A stretch of DNA of 64,000 nucleotides from Membranipora membranacea (GCA_914767715.1 OU612071.1:21635681-21699680), one strand, 5' to 3'. Shown: positions 11,824 to 23,239, numbered from the stretch's first letter. Numbers and translations are program-made. The notes: generated by a model from the sequence alone, not told the origin.

Positions 11824-12987
11824 CTAATGGAGTTCACTTTCAGGCTTGATTGATATGACAACATTGTTACTACCTTTAAAAGGAAGTTGATGTTGTTGAC
11901 GTTCGGATGGAGTTGTTGGAGTGGGAGTTTGTAGTGCTGGATCTGGTGCATTCATTTGTTGTAGCTGCTGTGTAGTGGGTAGAGTTTTAGCTTTTCTTGC
12001 ACCTGCTATCTTCCAGTTTCTATGACTGGCATTAACAACGTAAGTTTCCATGGAGTTGTCTTGTGTTGGTGTGACTGTTTTGGGTTCTTTTGCACTTTGA
12101 ACTGTGCTTCTAAAAGTATTGCTGGGATTGCTGAAAAATCTACTATCTAGTGTGGTTTCGATAGATTTAGACAAAGACATAGATTCGCCTAAAATATGCC
12201 GATGTATGAAAGTTTCTGCTTTTTCTAGCCTTTTGATGTCACCATTTGTTTTCTCAATCTGTCCAATCTTGTTTAACAGCATTTCTACTGTACCCGATAA
12301 ATATGAACACGTTCTACACGAAGTTTGGTTTGGTGTTTGTTGCAGGGATTTTGAGTGTTGTTGAATTATGGTTGCGTGTTGAAGTGGATTACTGGATGTA
12401 GTTGATTTATGGTTGCTGGAAGATTGACCTTCATTTAGATCTATAGAAGTAGCTGGTGTGGTTTGGTTATTTCTCAGAAATCTCTCACAACTTTCTTGAA
12501 TAGAGCTGTTCATGGATTCCGCTAGAGGTATAGAAATACTGTCCATAACTTTCGAATAAAACTTCAGGAAGTTTTGGACATGTTTTATTCTGTTCACCAA
12601 GTTAACTGTAAATGATTCAATTCCCTCCAAATCGTCGACTTTGAGAACAGTACTGACCTTCGCTCCTGATCTATCAGTGTCATTTCTAGCAAGAAGTTTG
12701 AGGTTTGATGAAGCCAGATGTTTTGGCAGACTATCTTTCAAAATCTCATAGCTTGCAGTGTCGAGTGTGATTGTGATCAGGGGTTTTTTGATATCTCCTT
12801 TGACTTCCACCTTTGGTTGTGAAACATAAGACTTGTCAAGTTTCTTTTGCAATGCTTTTAAGCGATTCAGAAGGCATGGTAGTGTCTTTGGATTTGAATC
12901 CATACCAATGTCTCCAACTTCATTATCCAAGCTGCATGAGGACTCACTGCTTTCATCCTTTGATTTCTTCCGTTTTCGCTTCGGCAT
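11824..12987 (-). CDS. unrecognised 387-aa basic/low-complexity protein
   Basis: Uninterrupted minus-strand ORF, by far the longest in this part of the window, starting at a Met followed by a dense basic cluster (MPKRKRKKSK) that would serve as a nuclear signal. Residues about 45-160 look globular (KPLITITLDTASYEILKDS, then a stretch rich in Leu/Val/Lys). About 165-215 is Ser/Asn/Gln-rich. Residues 225-270 hold a CRTC motif and a helix rich in Lys/Glu (IGQIEKTNGDIKRLEKAE). The C-terminus is Thr/Pro/Gln-rich. I do not recognise the family. The single long exon with a basic start and coiled-coil-like centre would fit a LINE ORF1 or a retrogene, but no reverse transcriptase lies downstream. A host single-exon gene is equally possible. 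The opposite-strand ORFs are shadows. Confidence 0.55.
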   Translation of the reverse strand: MPKRKRKKSKDESSESSCSLDNEVGDIGMDSNPKTLPCLLNRLKALQKKLDKSYVSQPKVEVKGDIKKPLITITLDTASYEILKDSLPKHLASSNLKLLARNDTDRSGAKVSTVLKVDDLEGIESFTVNLVNRIKHVQNFLKFYSKVMDSISIPLAESMNSSIQESCERFLRNNQTTPATSIDLNEGQSSSNHKSTTSSNPLQHATIIQQHSKSLQQTPNQTSCRTCSYLSGTVEMLLNKIGQIEKTNGDIKRLEKAETFIHRHILGESMSLSKSIETTLDSRFFSNPSNTFRSTVQSAKEPKTVTPTQDNSMETYVVNASHRNWKIAGARKAKTLPTTQQLQQMNAPDPALQTPTPTTPSERQQHQLPFKGSNNVVISIKPESELH

Positions 12988-13084
12988 ATTGTTAATAATC
13001 CAAGTTTCTTTTTTTTTTCTAAAAAGTTGTTGCAGAGCAATATTTTTACAACCTGTAGCTGCGTCAGTCCCAACAATCCCTCAA

Positions 13085-13240
13085 AACAAACGAGCCATTG
13101 CGATGTTCAAGAAATTGCGACGTTTGTGGGTTTGCAACGTTATAAAAACCCTTCGTTGCGATGTTTTTTTTAGGATTGCAACGCTAGTGGCATGCTAGAT
13201 TGCTACGTTTTGACGTTTGCGACGATTGTGGGTTCAACAG
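13085..13240 (+). repeat. dispersed repeat with internal TTGCGACGTTTGTGGGTT motif, copy 1
   Basis: Contains the motif GCGACGTTTGTGGGTT near its start and GCGACGATTGTGGGTT near its end, with several related TTGCRAYGTT pieces between. The same arrangement recurs, shortened in the middle, at 29795-29905. It lies just upstream of the 387-aa minus-strand ORF. The higher CG content and repeated TTGCGACG units set it apart from its AT-rich surroundings. Confidence 0.7.
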
Positions 13241-13244
13241 GATC

Positions 13245-14940
13245 TGTACCATCACTCCCCTAATACTTGAATTGCTCTGAAGCAATACCACTGGCAAAAA
13301 AAGTTGACACCCGTAATGTATTTTAATGAATAAGAGCTCAGACTAAAATTGTCTCATTGGCCCTTACATGGAGCTAAGATATGTAATTGGTCATCAAAGA
13401 ATCCTACGTTCTATCGAGTCCCTTTATTCACATCCGGTATCACAGTAATTTAAGAAAACACTGCTTGTGACGTCATGAGCTGGGACCATGACTGTTTTCA
13501 TGGAGCATCAGCTTTGAGCATCAACAGATCTGCCTGTGGTAGGTGTAGAGTTTTGTCCAATGGCTCAAATGTGAGCTTAGAACCTCATAAAAAACATACA
13601 GTACGTTAGAGCTTCATTGGGTATCCACATCATATCATATCATATTTTGCAAAGAGCACAAAATCAAAGATAAGTTTTTCTTTAATGCTATAGAACTTTA
13701 CTTCGATCACCTTGGTAAGGAAGTTACTGTTGAAGAGTGTGCACTGTTCTAATGATTCAATAGCTGTCAGGCCAAACCATGGGTTGAAGTCCAGACAACT
13801 CAAAAAAAAATGTAACTCCAGATAAACTGTTCATCCCTCAACAGGCACTCATGTTACAGAACATCAGCTTAGGAGATCGTCTGTCCGTGTAAGACAGAAA
13901 AGATTAAAAAAAATATTTTTCATCGTTCGTACAATAGCAACAGACAGGAAGCCCTACTTTGATATTTGCCTAAACATGCTGTTGCAATCATGCTTGACGG
14001 CTAATTCAGGCATTGCACAGAAAGAAGTGAGCACAGCCCTATTTCCTTGTGTGCACTCTGAGGCCAAGTCCTGGCTACAACAGTGTGTGGCAGATGCTTG
14101 AATCTAGTAAAAACTAACTTTACATTCATTTTGTTGAGGTGGGGCAACATGGTATGCCAAACTCTGCATTTGGCTTTTGGAAGTCACATGCATATCTATC
14201 AGCTAACTGAAAAATGTGGATCCAAAGAGGATCAGGATTAAGAGACTGCCACATACAAATCCATGTTAGTGATTTTAGAGGGGTAATATAAACATGTTCT
14301 GAAAATACTTGCCATACAAAAAGCCTGCAGGCGAAAGAAACTGGGAGAATTTTCCAACCTAAGCTAATAACTATTCCTGTCATATTTTCTGCTAATGACA
14401 ATTTTTCTCAGAAGAGCAATCAGTGATGAACAGCTCCCTACAACAGAATCGTTCATTTTATTAATGATATCAATAATACCATAAAATCATTCAAAAACAC
14501 TTTTTAAACATCATTCCCATCTCGGCTACTGTTGACCAATTTTCCCTTGCCATGGCCTCAACATATTGTTTCAGTTATAAATTGCTGCTCTAGCATCCAT
14601 GCATGTTAAATATTTTAGTATCAGTGAAAATCAATCCGTTAAATATATTAATGAACGGAATGCATCAAATGTGGATATAAAAAAGCCAAGCAATTTACAA
14701 TGATACGCTCAGCTATGCCAGTGTCTATTGGCTTGGGGATGTTACAGTTGCAAGAGACACACTCTTGGCTTCGCTATCAACTAATCACTAATCGTGGAAA
14801 ATGAACCACTCAGGATCAAATCAGGATTCAACTCATTGGCGCCTTATCAGACTTTTGAGACAACAATCAAAAGGGATAGTTACTGGCAGGATATGAGCAC
14901 TCTAAAGGTATGATCACTTTTTATGATTGTCAACTAAAAT
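13245..14940. other. stretch without recognised gene
   Basis: Nothing identifiable. A short open stretch at 13977-14098 reads like protein (44 codons with Cys/Leu and a plausible helix), but it has no splice context or known motif and was not called. Confidence 0.4.
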
Positions 14941-14949
14941 TTTCAATAT

Positions 14950-15960
14950 CACAGGAACTGCAAGTTGGGATCGTCAAAAATGTATCCTACAAGTTGCTGT
15001 AAATGGTATTAAGGTACAGGACAGATATATCGGTATTGGTATTGATCATGTCTTACTCAAGGGTGTGTTATATCCCCTTTCCTCTTTATAATTGCCACAG
15101 ACTTCATCATGAAACAGATCAGTGCACAACACAGGAGCGGAATGAGATGGAACTTCACAACTAAATTAAATTATTTGGCTTATGCTGATGACATAGCTCT
15201 CTTCGCTACGACTTGGAGAGGCATGCAGGATTATACAGAACAGCTATCAGAAACAGCAAAGGCCATAGGATTGAGGATAAATTAAGAAAAGACTAAGGTA
15301 CTAAAGGCTGGAGTACATACTGCAGCGTCTTCTAGCATAAAGGTTGATGGTGTGGAATTACAGTATGTTGAACAGTTCACATACCTCGGAGGCTAAGTTG
15401 ACAAGGGTGGAGGATCAGATGGTGATGTCACAGAGCGTATAAAAAAAGCTACAGTGGCCTTTTACAGACTAATTAAGGTTTGGAACAGTTCTTCAATTAG
15501 CAATCATCTGAAGGTTAAGATCTTCAAATCTAATGTGATATCAGTTCTACTCTATGGATGTGAAACTTGGAAGCTCACTAAAGTTCAAATGGAGAAACTA
15601 CAAGTCTTCCAAACTAAGTATACCAGGAGAATAAGGATCTTCTTGAGAAAACCAAGCAAGATGGAGCACACTCTGGAAAGTCGAAGATGGCGATATCTGG
15701 GGCACACTTTGAGGAGAAAGGATTCGAGCATGGCTGTAAGTCTCGGCTGGGCTCTGGAAGGAAAGAAACTGCCAGGAAGACCAAAAGAAACTTGGAGGAG
15801 AGTGGTTATGAAGCGATTGAAGACAGTTGGTTTGAAGACCTTGAATGAGGCAGCAGATATAGCAAAAGATAGGGAGAAGTGGAAAGCAACTGGGAAGCTG
15901 TTATGGGAGCCGCTATGTGTCACGAGACATTCAGCATCATAAGTCAAAGTAAGTCATATC
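14950..15960 (+). mobile_element. non-LTR retrotransposon remnant C (reverse transcriptase C-terminal half)
   Basis: Plus-strand remnant of an RTE/I-like LINE. Around 15060 the frame reads QGCVISPFLF, then YADDIALFA at about 15180, the catalytic box. From 15454 an open frame runs to 15942 with the usual connection region (FKSNVISVLLYGCETW, then RRWRYLGHTLRRKD, and GRPKETWRR), ending in the short C-terminal tail typical of this group. Two in-frame stops break the palm-thumb part, one in RIN-stop-EKTK near 15283 and one in YLGG-stop near 15394. The 5' part, including any endonuclease, is absent. It is inactive and no target duplication was located. Confidence 0.9.
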
Positions 15961-15964
15961 TTAC

Positions 15965-17590
15965 TCGGTGTAATTTGCAGGAGCAATACAGAGGCAGATT
16001 TTTTCACAACCAGAGAAGGGAGCAATTGCATCTGTCACAGAAGATACGGCTTCTCTAAAATCGGAGTTCTGAGCACATAAAGAAGGTGATAAAATAGGAT
16101 GAGGGATTATCCATAGTTGTTATCAATTACACACATCAATAATGACCTTGCAACCGCTAGTCTAGAAGATAGCAAGCCATCAATTTATTGCCATTAAATC
16201 TGCTGTGCCTAAGCTAAAGTTATCTCTGTCAGGGACATGAATATCCTGGACTCCCAGCAGCCCGAAACATGACGAATATATGCTATCATAGCAACCTTAT
16301 ATGAGGTGAGCTATTGATAAACCTCAGCAGATGACTAGCTCCAAGGTTAAATATTCAGTGGCTTTCCACATCTCAAATTTACACCAAATTGGGGCAGCAC
16401 GGCGTGTTGGGACGAGTCATGGAAAAGGTCGAATTTAACTTGAGGCAACTCGACCAATTTGTATCGATTTAGGGGCGACTTGATACATGGGAGAGCCCAG
16501 CACGTTCATATTCGAATTGCTCTCTTGAGAAAAAGGTCAAGAAATTTATCTCTCTTCATTTCATTCATAAATTTCAAACCTAAAACATCATGGCTAATTT
16601 TTCTCACGATGATATCCTTACTTTCATTGCTTTTGTGAAGGAAAAGGATATGTATAGATTTATGGATGGCAATACTGCCAAAAAAGAGCATATGTATGCT
16701 GAGCTGGGAACACTTGTGACTGAGAGTAAGTTGTTGAATTCAAATTTTTAAAAATAATTATTATTTATTGATTGTGGCATAGTGTTGGTGGCTGTCTGAC
16801 ATCCATGTGAAGTGAGTTAAATCTTTCTCAGGGTTGAGGTCTTTCGATTTGAAACAGTCAAAATTGCAATCGAATCACTCAGTGAGTGAGCGATACCTTC
16901 TAGGCTATCGCTTTCAAGTCACTCAGGCATTGATGGAACTAGATCCATTCTGAGTGAGCGATTTGGGAGTGAGTTTGTCTAATTTAAAGACCAAGTCAAT
17001 GATAGTTTTGATTGATGTGATGGCGGGCGGGCAGGCGGGTGGGCGGGCGGCAGGCATGAAGACATGCAGACAGACAAACAGACACTTCTTTCAGGATTTT
17101 GATAATCGTATTCCTCCTTACTCACAGAGTTGGATAGTAGTATGTGATCCAAGTGGTTAGCGGCACCAACGAGTCAGTCTAGAATTGAAAGCGTTGCAGC
17201 ATTGAAAGACATTTCCTGAATGTCCACGATTGTAGCAGTATAACCTCCAAATGGAGTGATAAATGATCTGAGCAGTCCTGAGTTGTCTTATATTATTGGC
17301 CAATTCATGTACAACCCGCCATAATGATATATGTTACTGTCCGTTGGCTGTTCTGTGTTATAACGCTGCTTATTAGCACTTTTGCAATTGAGTTAAAAAA
17401 GGGTGATAATTGTGAGCGCACCCTTTATCGTGATTCTACAGTAAGCAACTTATATACTGACCAATATATTAAGCAAGTTTAGTATTCAGATTATAATGCA
17501 TCACACTACATTGCGACACCACACTGTGCCAGGAGTTGTAGATGCACGGCTTATCCTCAGTCTCAACAGACCATCAAACAGATACAATAT
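15965..17590. other. gene-less stretch with repeat fragments
   Basis: No gene is supported. A segment at 16930-17025 resembles 43965-44041 (shared GAGYGAT..GGGARTGA, TTGTCTAA, GACCAAGT and GATGTGAT blocks), suggesting a dispersed repeat. It is followed by a GGGC-type low-complexity run (17021-17053) and an ACAGACA-type run (17065-17087). The GPCR coding start follows at 17597. Confidence 0.45.
16930..17025 (+). repeat. candidate dispersed repeat, copy 1
   Basis: Aligns roughly with 43965-44041 in the same orientation by conserved blocks in the same order. Divergence is high and the ends are not defined, so this is tentative. Confidence 0.4.
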
Positions 17591-17596
17591 TGCGTC

Positions 17597-18712
17597 ATGG
17601 ATAACAATACAGATGACCATGCACTTCATATCTGTAAGCTTGACTCTATAGAGCGCTGCTACTCTGACATCGCATGGAAATATATTATAATATCAATCAG
17701 CTTGATATCGGTAGTGATTAATGCCTTTCATCTGTATGTAGTAGGTAGATTACCATCTTTGCGAGGTAAGACTTATCTTATTATTCTGCAGCAGATTTCT
17801 GTCGCTGACATCTACTCGACATTAATGATTCTGCACTTTATATGTCCTCTTCTACAACTATATGATGGAATGGATCTTCGTCTGGCTGCTGTCGTGGCTT
17901 CCATACAAGGACACTGCGGACTGATAAGACTTAGCGTGTTGGCTGTCGCCAGTTTAGAGAGATATTTAAACATATGCTATCCATTTGAGGAGATAGGAAG
18001 TTTCAAATTGACCAGACATTGTATAGTTAAGATTATGCTGGCAATTGTTTGGGTTATCGCTTTCTTTGTTTCATTTGCAAAGAACTATATTTTCAGGGAT
18101 CATGTCTGCTTATGGGCAGTGTATGGACCCACTATACTAGGAGCTCCCCAATCAGGTGCGATAGTCACAACCTATGTGATCTTTCTCACTGTGTTCATAG
18201 TTAGCTTCAGTATTAAGATTCTAATGACATTTCACAAGCTTCAACAATCGGGAACAACATCACACAGTGAAAACCAGATTACTAAAAAGGCAGCCCAATA
18301 TATCATTATTATCAATATAGCTCATTATATTTGCTTGATTCCTGCATATGCCTTTGGTGTCAATGTCATGGCTGTTAGATGGTTGGTACACTTAGTTTAT
18401 AGTATATATGGAATATTCAATGTAGTTATCTACGCTTGGCTATTTGAACCCTACCGAATAGTACTTAAGACTCTCCTAAATGATAACAGCATCACAAGAG
18501 CATTATCTGAATACAGCCGTAAGAACACGACTTCAAAAGTTCAGAAAGATGACAGGAAATCTATATCAGCTCACTTTTCTGCAGAGGAGGAACACGTGGT
18601 CCTCAGAATACCTTCACCATCATTTTATGAAAGGAGAATTAGCGTGTATGTAATCGATTATTGCAACTCACCCGCCAAAACAAACTTCCATGAACAAGAA
18701 TCTTCTCTTTAG
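17597..18712 (+). CDS. rhodopsin-like (class A) orphan GPCR, single exon
   Basis: A 371-residue intact ORF with seven hydrophobic segments at about 28-50, 60-83, 98-121, 142-164, 186-211, 232-256 and 262-284. A short N-terminal tail precedes them and a roughly 85-residue Ser/Thr-rich cytoplasmic tail follows. Class A marks: LQQISVADI in TM2 (the L..AD pattern), Cys107 at the top of TM3 with Cys171 in loop 2 for the conserved disulfide, and ERY (121-123) followed by YPF as the DRY box. TM7 ends NVVIYAW, where the Pro of NPxxY is replaced by Val, followed by a helix-8-like FEPYR. TM6 has CLIP rather than the usual CWxP. The protein should sit in the plasma membrane and signal through G proteins. 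The ligand cannot be told from sequence. The chosen Met (17597) is the first in frame and leaves a 27-residue extracellular tail. Confidence 0.88.
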   Translation: MDNNTDDHALHICKLDSIERCYSDIAWKYIIISISLISVVINAFHLYVVGRLPSLRGKTYLIILQQISVADIYSTLMILHFICPLLQLYDGMDLRLAAVVASIQGHCGLIRLSVLAVASLERYLNICYPFEEIGSFKLTRHCIVKIMLAIVWVIAFFVSFAKNYIFRDHVCLWAVYGPTILGAPQSGAIVTTYVIFLTVFIVSFSIKILMTFHKLQQSGTTSHSENQITKKAAQYIIIINIAHYICLIPAYAFGVNVMAVRWLVHLVYSIYGIFNVVIYAWLFEPYRIVLKTLLNDNSITRALSEYSRKNTTSKVQKDDRKSISAHFSAEEEHVVLRIPSPSFYERRISVYVIDYCNSPAKTNFHEQESSL

Positions 18713-18715
18713 TTA

Positions 18716-19245
18716 TACGTTGACATAATTTATATTCTCTTGAAGATATTGAATTGCAATTTATCTCTATCTAATGAGCTGTATTGGTTGTTGTTATCCT
18801 TAGGACACCTTCATTGACTTGACATGCTCCTGTTCAACAAAGACCAAGCATAGAGAGCGCAGTACATACTCAAAGAGTTTTAAGTATCTAAATTTTTAAG
18901 CACATGATGACATGGATGACAAAAGGGCCCTCGGGTAGCAACCTGTAGATTTGTGACACTTGATAATCGTCCGCATTTCGTGTTGTATCTTTTCTAAACG
19001 TGTCATTTCTTCACAAAAAAACAATATTATTTTTTTCAGTTTTTCTGATCTAGTTATCCAAGAATAATAATATAATACATTATCTGCAAATACAGGCTTA
19101 CAGTAACAGACAACTCTTCGATGGCATAACCGGAAGCGAGCCGTACTTTCCAGTCAGTCATCAGCATTTTTTTAAACGATATGCCTATTGGTTGTGAAAC
19201 TCAAGTTAATTAAACAAGAAGAGTGTTTGGTTTGACTCAGTCACT
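18716..19245. other. intergenic between GPCR and lectin (convergent)
   Basis: The two genes run towards each other. The remaining exons of the lectin would have to lie here or further left on the minus strand. I saw no Trp-Ile-Gly or Trp-Asn-Asp motif. Only one short open stretch (about 19105-19175, minus) with a GTAAGC donor is exon-like, and it has no lectin residues. Confidence 0.4.
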
Positions 19246-19248
19246 TAC

Positions 19249-19542
19249 TTGACGGTGCTCTGTTTTAACATAATCCTTGATCGAGTCTACAGAAGTCTGA
19301 GTAGTAACTACAGCTAAGTTATCTCCCTCTGTCTCACATCTAGACTTGGCATTGTTCCAATTATCTCCTGATCCAGCTAGCCTTATACACGTAGATGTGT
19401 CTGATTTTAGTACATATGTACTTGGGCAGGTAGGAGCTGTGGTGGCTGCAAAACATGGAATGAAGAAGGTCATCGTCTGAGCCATCGTTAGAGGGTTCCA
19501 TAGAATAATGAATACCATACTCAACAACAGTAGATTGTTCAA
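19249..19542 (-). CDS. secreted C-type lectin-like protein, first exon only
   Basis: Minus-strand ORF starting with a signal-peptide-like segment (MNNLLLLSMVFIILWNPLTM). A C-type lectin-like domain follows immediately: a Cys-Pro start (CPSTYVL), a second Cys, then W-NNA-KSRC and a LAVV(T) strand, which is the classic first half of the fold. It ends at a CAA|GTAAGT donor in phase 0. The second half (WIGL, the WND strand and the last two Cys) was not found, so the gene is incomplete or its 3' exons are unrecognised. A CCATGTTTTGCAG acceptor-like site inside the ORF (before 19445) allows an alternative model, in which the lectin part is spliced to an upstream exon. Candidate upstream coding pieces (19806-19672 and 19933-19852, both with GT donors) do not join in a single frame. 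Lectins of this type bind glycans outside the cell. Confidence 0.6.
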
Positions 19543-19544
19543 AT

Positions 19545-22000
19545 GAGGGACCTTCTCTGAAAAAAGCAGACTACCACACCATATCCATGAATCCCATTAT
19601 CATAGCTGTCAGTGAGTGTGCTGATGGTAGTATTTCAAGTGTTAATAGAGAGTGGAGATAACTCACTTGTAGGAGAGAGATCAGGTAAAGTAAATCCTTG
19701 ACCTGTCTGCATCATTGACTCTGTCATATTCTCCACTACTTGCTCGAACATGACACCGATCGTCAATCTTACTGTTATACTTTTGTAGATTTTGATGCTG
19801 AACTCGACCTTATCTGATTACGGACCTCAGTGATAGAACACTTACTATGAAAGGCATCTCCTGACATCCAACATTTCCCGATTTAACCTATTATTTTTTC
19901 TAAAACTAATTCCTGGAATTACATACAATGATGCATCTGAAAGCAGAAATATCTGAGGCGTTCAAGTCTGCTGTGAAGAAGATATACATAGCCGGAAGCT
20001 AATGTGCATATATGGCAGAAGTGGACTGCTAGTATGACTGTAGAGAGATGTCCAAAGAAGCAACATGAGGGAAATGACTTAACACAGTGTTCCTAAAACA
20101 ATAATGTAAGTAAGATAGCAGTAAGGAGGTAGCTTCGAACGCAAAGCTTCATTTCTAAACTTCTGATATGGAATAAGTTTTTCATTGCCCTGATCTATTG
20201 CTTGACATACAAATTGTCTGTGAGTCGAAAAAAAATCTAATGCAATTTAAGTTAAAATTATCTTTTAGATTGAACAAGTCACCATCACCCGATTTCAAGC
20301 TAAAAGGTAGAGTACCAACCAAGCTATAAATCCGACTGCCTTCACTTTCAAACCTGGGAAACACGGGCGGGGAGAGCTAACCGAAGGAGTTTGTCAACTG
20401 TCAAAAATCTCATTCCAGGAAAGGTAACCACTTACTTCATGCAATCTAGTTCAGCAAAAGAGTAATGAGAGTCACAAAAGTGTTTTGCATACATTTCCAG
20501 GTGTAATAAAGCTTTTTGTATTGTATATTAGCCAAATTCTAGCACCAATCATATATTACCTAGGAGTTGCACTGCCTTGCATGCAACTCCCATTTTAAAT
20601 AGAGTACAAATGGAGTATATGGAGCCCACTCATGAACAAAAGTTGAAAGCAAGAAGAAAATGTGGGATGATACATTAAAAAAAAGACCAAGAACTAAATC
20701 AGCAAGATTTTACTTAAGCTGTATACTGTAAACCATGTATATTCGCCATAACTACTAAATGACTCATATGAGGATTATATTAATTGTAGAGTCTCCAAAA
20801 CAGGCTGGCTGTTAGTTAGAGAGGACTTGTCACTCTGCTGCAAGCTTTGTATTGAGACAGATCTCGCTTGAGACAGTTAAATATTGGTAACTATGAGTTC
20901 AGGTGAGCCTGTTCTATTGATTGTAACGAGTTGTGTTGTATTGAGTATCCTAAAATACCTAGTTTCAGTTATAACAACTGTAAGCATAACCTGATGCATG
21001 AGGTGATGATCTGTATTTGCTTGTTCTGATATTGACCTAAAAATATGCTAACTTTCGAAAAATGACACTATCTGCCTTTCGTTTTTGACTGCGTACATGT
21101 TCTCATCGAAATCCTTATAATACTGTAGGTGTGCTGCTGGTGAGGAATGAAATATTAAGTTGTATGATATATACAACAATCTATGTTATTGTCAGAATGT
21201 AAGTACAAAAAATGATTACTTAATATAAACCACAACTCCTGTACGATCGATTAGAGCAAGGCATTGTATAGAGAGTTGAGTAGAGTGATTAGAGTGTAGG
21301 GAGTGACAGAACATCTTGTAGAGAATAGCTGAATCAATTTATATCATGACTCCATTTGATTGAAGATATTTTGGCAAACAACATTGTTGCAATTGATTTA
21401 AATCTCTTCTATCTGCAGTTGTTATGTGACCTAACACATAAAAACAAACGTAGGATTGTCTTGAGAAACACCATCAAACACCAGGAAACGACCATCTGTC
21501 GACAAACGCAGGTAGACTTATTTTTTTGTTAATAACGGTAATTGAGTGTATACTGTAGATCTATTATGAATCAGAAATTAGAAAGCAAGAAAGCTCGTTA
21601 TTTTACACTAAGAAGCAGTGGCATTTATCTTAAAAACTATTGAACAGAGGCCGATCTCACAATATTCTAGTGAGATGTTATTGATAATGTTGTTGAACAA
21701 ACGAGGCTATAAGTGGCACCAATGAACTTCATTGGTTTAGTTCATAACATATTATTGCTATTTATTTTTGCCAATCTTTTCATTTTGTTGATTTGTCTCA
21801 TCTTACTAATTTTGGGTGTTTGTGAATGACATTACTGTGCAATACTTGATAACATTACTAATATAGAATTTGCACAAAGAGAGCATAAAACAATGCGACA
21901 CTATTTGGTTGACAGGGTAACAAATCGGTAAACACACCTCAAAACAAAGACTAGAAGCAAGTTCAATCACAATAATATAATAACTAAACTTGAAATCAAA
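19545..22000. other. stretch without confirmed gene
   Basis: Exon-like pieces on the minus strand at 19933-19852 and 19806-19672 may belong to a gene upstream of the lectin exon, but their phases clash and the gap between them is only about 35 bases. A plus-strand open segment at 21418-21510 lies between a CTGCAG acceptor and a CAG|GTAGAC donor. Nothing else is recognisable. Confidence 0.35.
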
Positions 22001-22044
22001 ATCCCTATGAGTAAACTTATCTTATCGTTCGTAATCGTTAACTT

Positions 22045-22601
22045 TCACTTGCGTTCACTTACTGCAACTGGCCTTCACTTGCTTCCAATGATATTTACAT
22101 ACTTGCCTCATTTGCCTTCACTTGCACCTTCCTTCACTCACTTTCACTTGCCTTCACCTGCCCTCACATACACCAATTTACCTTCCCTTACCGCCACTTG
22201 CCCTCATTTGACTCTCACTGATTCCCGCTGGCCTCTCACTTACTCTCACTTACTCCTGCTTGCTTCTCACTTACTCCCGCTTGCCTCTTGCTTACCTCTC
22301 ATTGACCTCTCACTTAACCCCGCTTACCTCTCACTTACCCCCGCTTGCCTCTCACTTACTCCTGCTTGCTTCTCACTTACTCCCGCTTGCCTCCCGCTTG
22401 CCTCTTGCTTGGCTCTCACTTACCTCCCGCTTACCTCTCACTTACCTCCCGCTTACCTCTCACTTACCTCCCACTTACCTCTCACTTACCTCCCGCTAGC
22501 CTCTCACTGACTCCCTGTTGCCTCTCACTTACTCTCGCTTGCCTCTCACTTGCCTCTCGCTTACTCCTGCTTGCCTCTCACTTGCCTCTCACTAACTCCC
22601 T
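22045..22601 (+). repeat. minisatellite of about 10-bp C/T-rich units
   Basis: Tandem array of 10-11-base units alternating between CTCACTTACC-like and TCCCGCTTGCC-like versions. It is densest from about 22205 and decays towards the 5' end into looser TTCACTTGCC units. The strand asymmetry is extreme (C and T on the plus strand). All ORFs through it are by-products of the repeat in different frames and should not be called genes. Confidence 0.92.
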
Positions 22602-22636
22602 TTGGGGAAAAGTGGGGTAAAAGGAAGGTGGAGTGT

Positions 22637-22788
22637 GAAAGTCTCCACCTCGAATCTGGGGACTGAATGACCGGGAAAGTCTCCGCCCCCAATCTGGGGA
22701 CTGAATGACCGGGAAAGTCTCCGACTCGAATCTGGGGACTGAAGGAGCGGGAAAGTCTCTGTCTCAAATCCAGGGCACGGGCAAGTGC
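22637..22788 (+). repeat. 38-bp tandem repeat, about four units
   Basis: Units begin GAAAGTCTCC at 22637, 22675, 22713 and 22751, exactly 38 bases apart. Each continues with a CTC/CCC variant, AATCTGGGGACTGAATGACC-like text and CGG. The fourth unit degenerates. It sits 35 bases after the C/T minisatellite but has an unrelated unit. Confidence 0.93.
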
Positions 22789-22899
22789 GGGGGCACTTCT
22801 GGCGCACCCAGCTTCGCGCGACTCGAATCAACTCGAAAATGAATTGCTTGTCTAGGTTTATTATATAGCTATACTAACTACTGCTGACTACTGCTAACT

Positions 22900-23235
22900 A
22901 CTACTACTGCAAATTTGTGGTCATTTAATTCTGTTTCGCTCCAAGATACTTACTAATTGAGGTTTTAATCTAATCACCTAATGGGCAATTAATTTGCAAT
23001 CACTGACCAGCCAAAATTTGGGTATGAAATCAATTTACTAGCTGATCATGTCATTAGTTTCCACTTGTAAGATGGTAGCTTTGTCACATTATATGGTGCA
23101 AGAGTATTTTCTTACATGGTTTTGATGATCAGTTTGAACAAATATTTTTGTCATCCGGCGACAATTCTGAGATTAAGGCCTTATTTCATTACTTATAATA
23201 TAAACATTCGAGAAATTTGTAAAAATTCACACTCA
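22900..23235. mobile_element. foldback (long inverted-repeat) element, copy 1
   Basis: The left arm (about 22905-23035) and right arm (about 23110-23235) are imperfect reverse complements. The arms share TCACCTAATGG/CCGGATGA, CTGACC/CTGATCATCAAAA and CAAATTTGTG ends. A roughly 70-base middle contains GTAAGATGGTA. The same structure and sequence occur at 27920-28275, which identifies a family. No protein is encoded. It is a nonautonomous foldback MITE; termini are approximate. Confidence 0.75.
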
Positions 23236-23239
23236 CCAC

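Noticed and set aside
12104-13198. Plus-strand ORFs opposite the 387-aa protein
   Set aside because: Antisense shadows of the longer minus-strand ORF.
15585-15947. Minus-strand ORF of 120 codons
   Set aside because: Antisense shadow of the LINE C reverse transcriptase, which has clear motifs.
21418-21510. Open segment between a CTGCAG acceptor and a CAG|GTAGAC donor
   Set aside because: Only 31 codons, no partner exon in phase; the nearby ATGAGTTCAG|GTGAGC start gives a stop when joined.
22007-22620. Leu/Thr/Ser-rich ORFs of 79-167 codons
   Set aside because: They are translations of the C/T minisatellite in three frames; no natural protein pattern.
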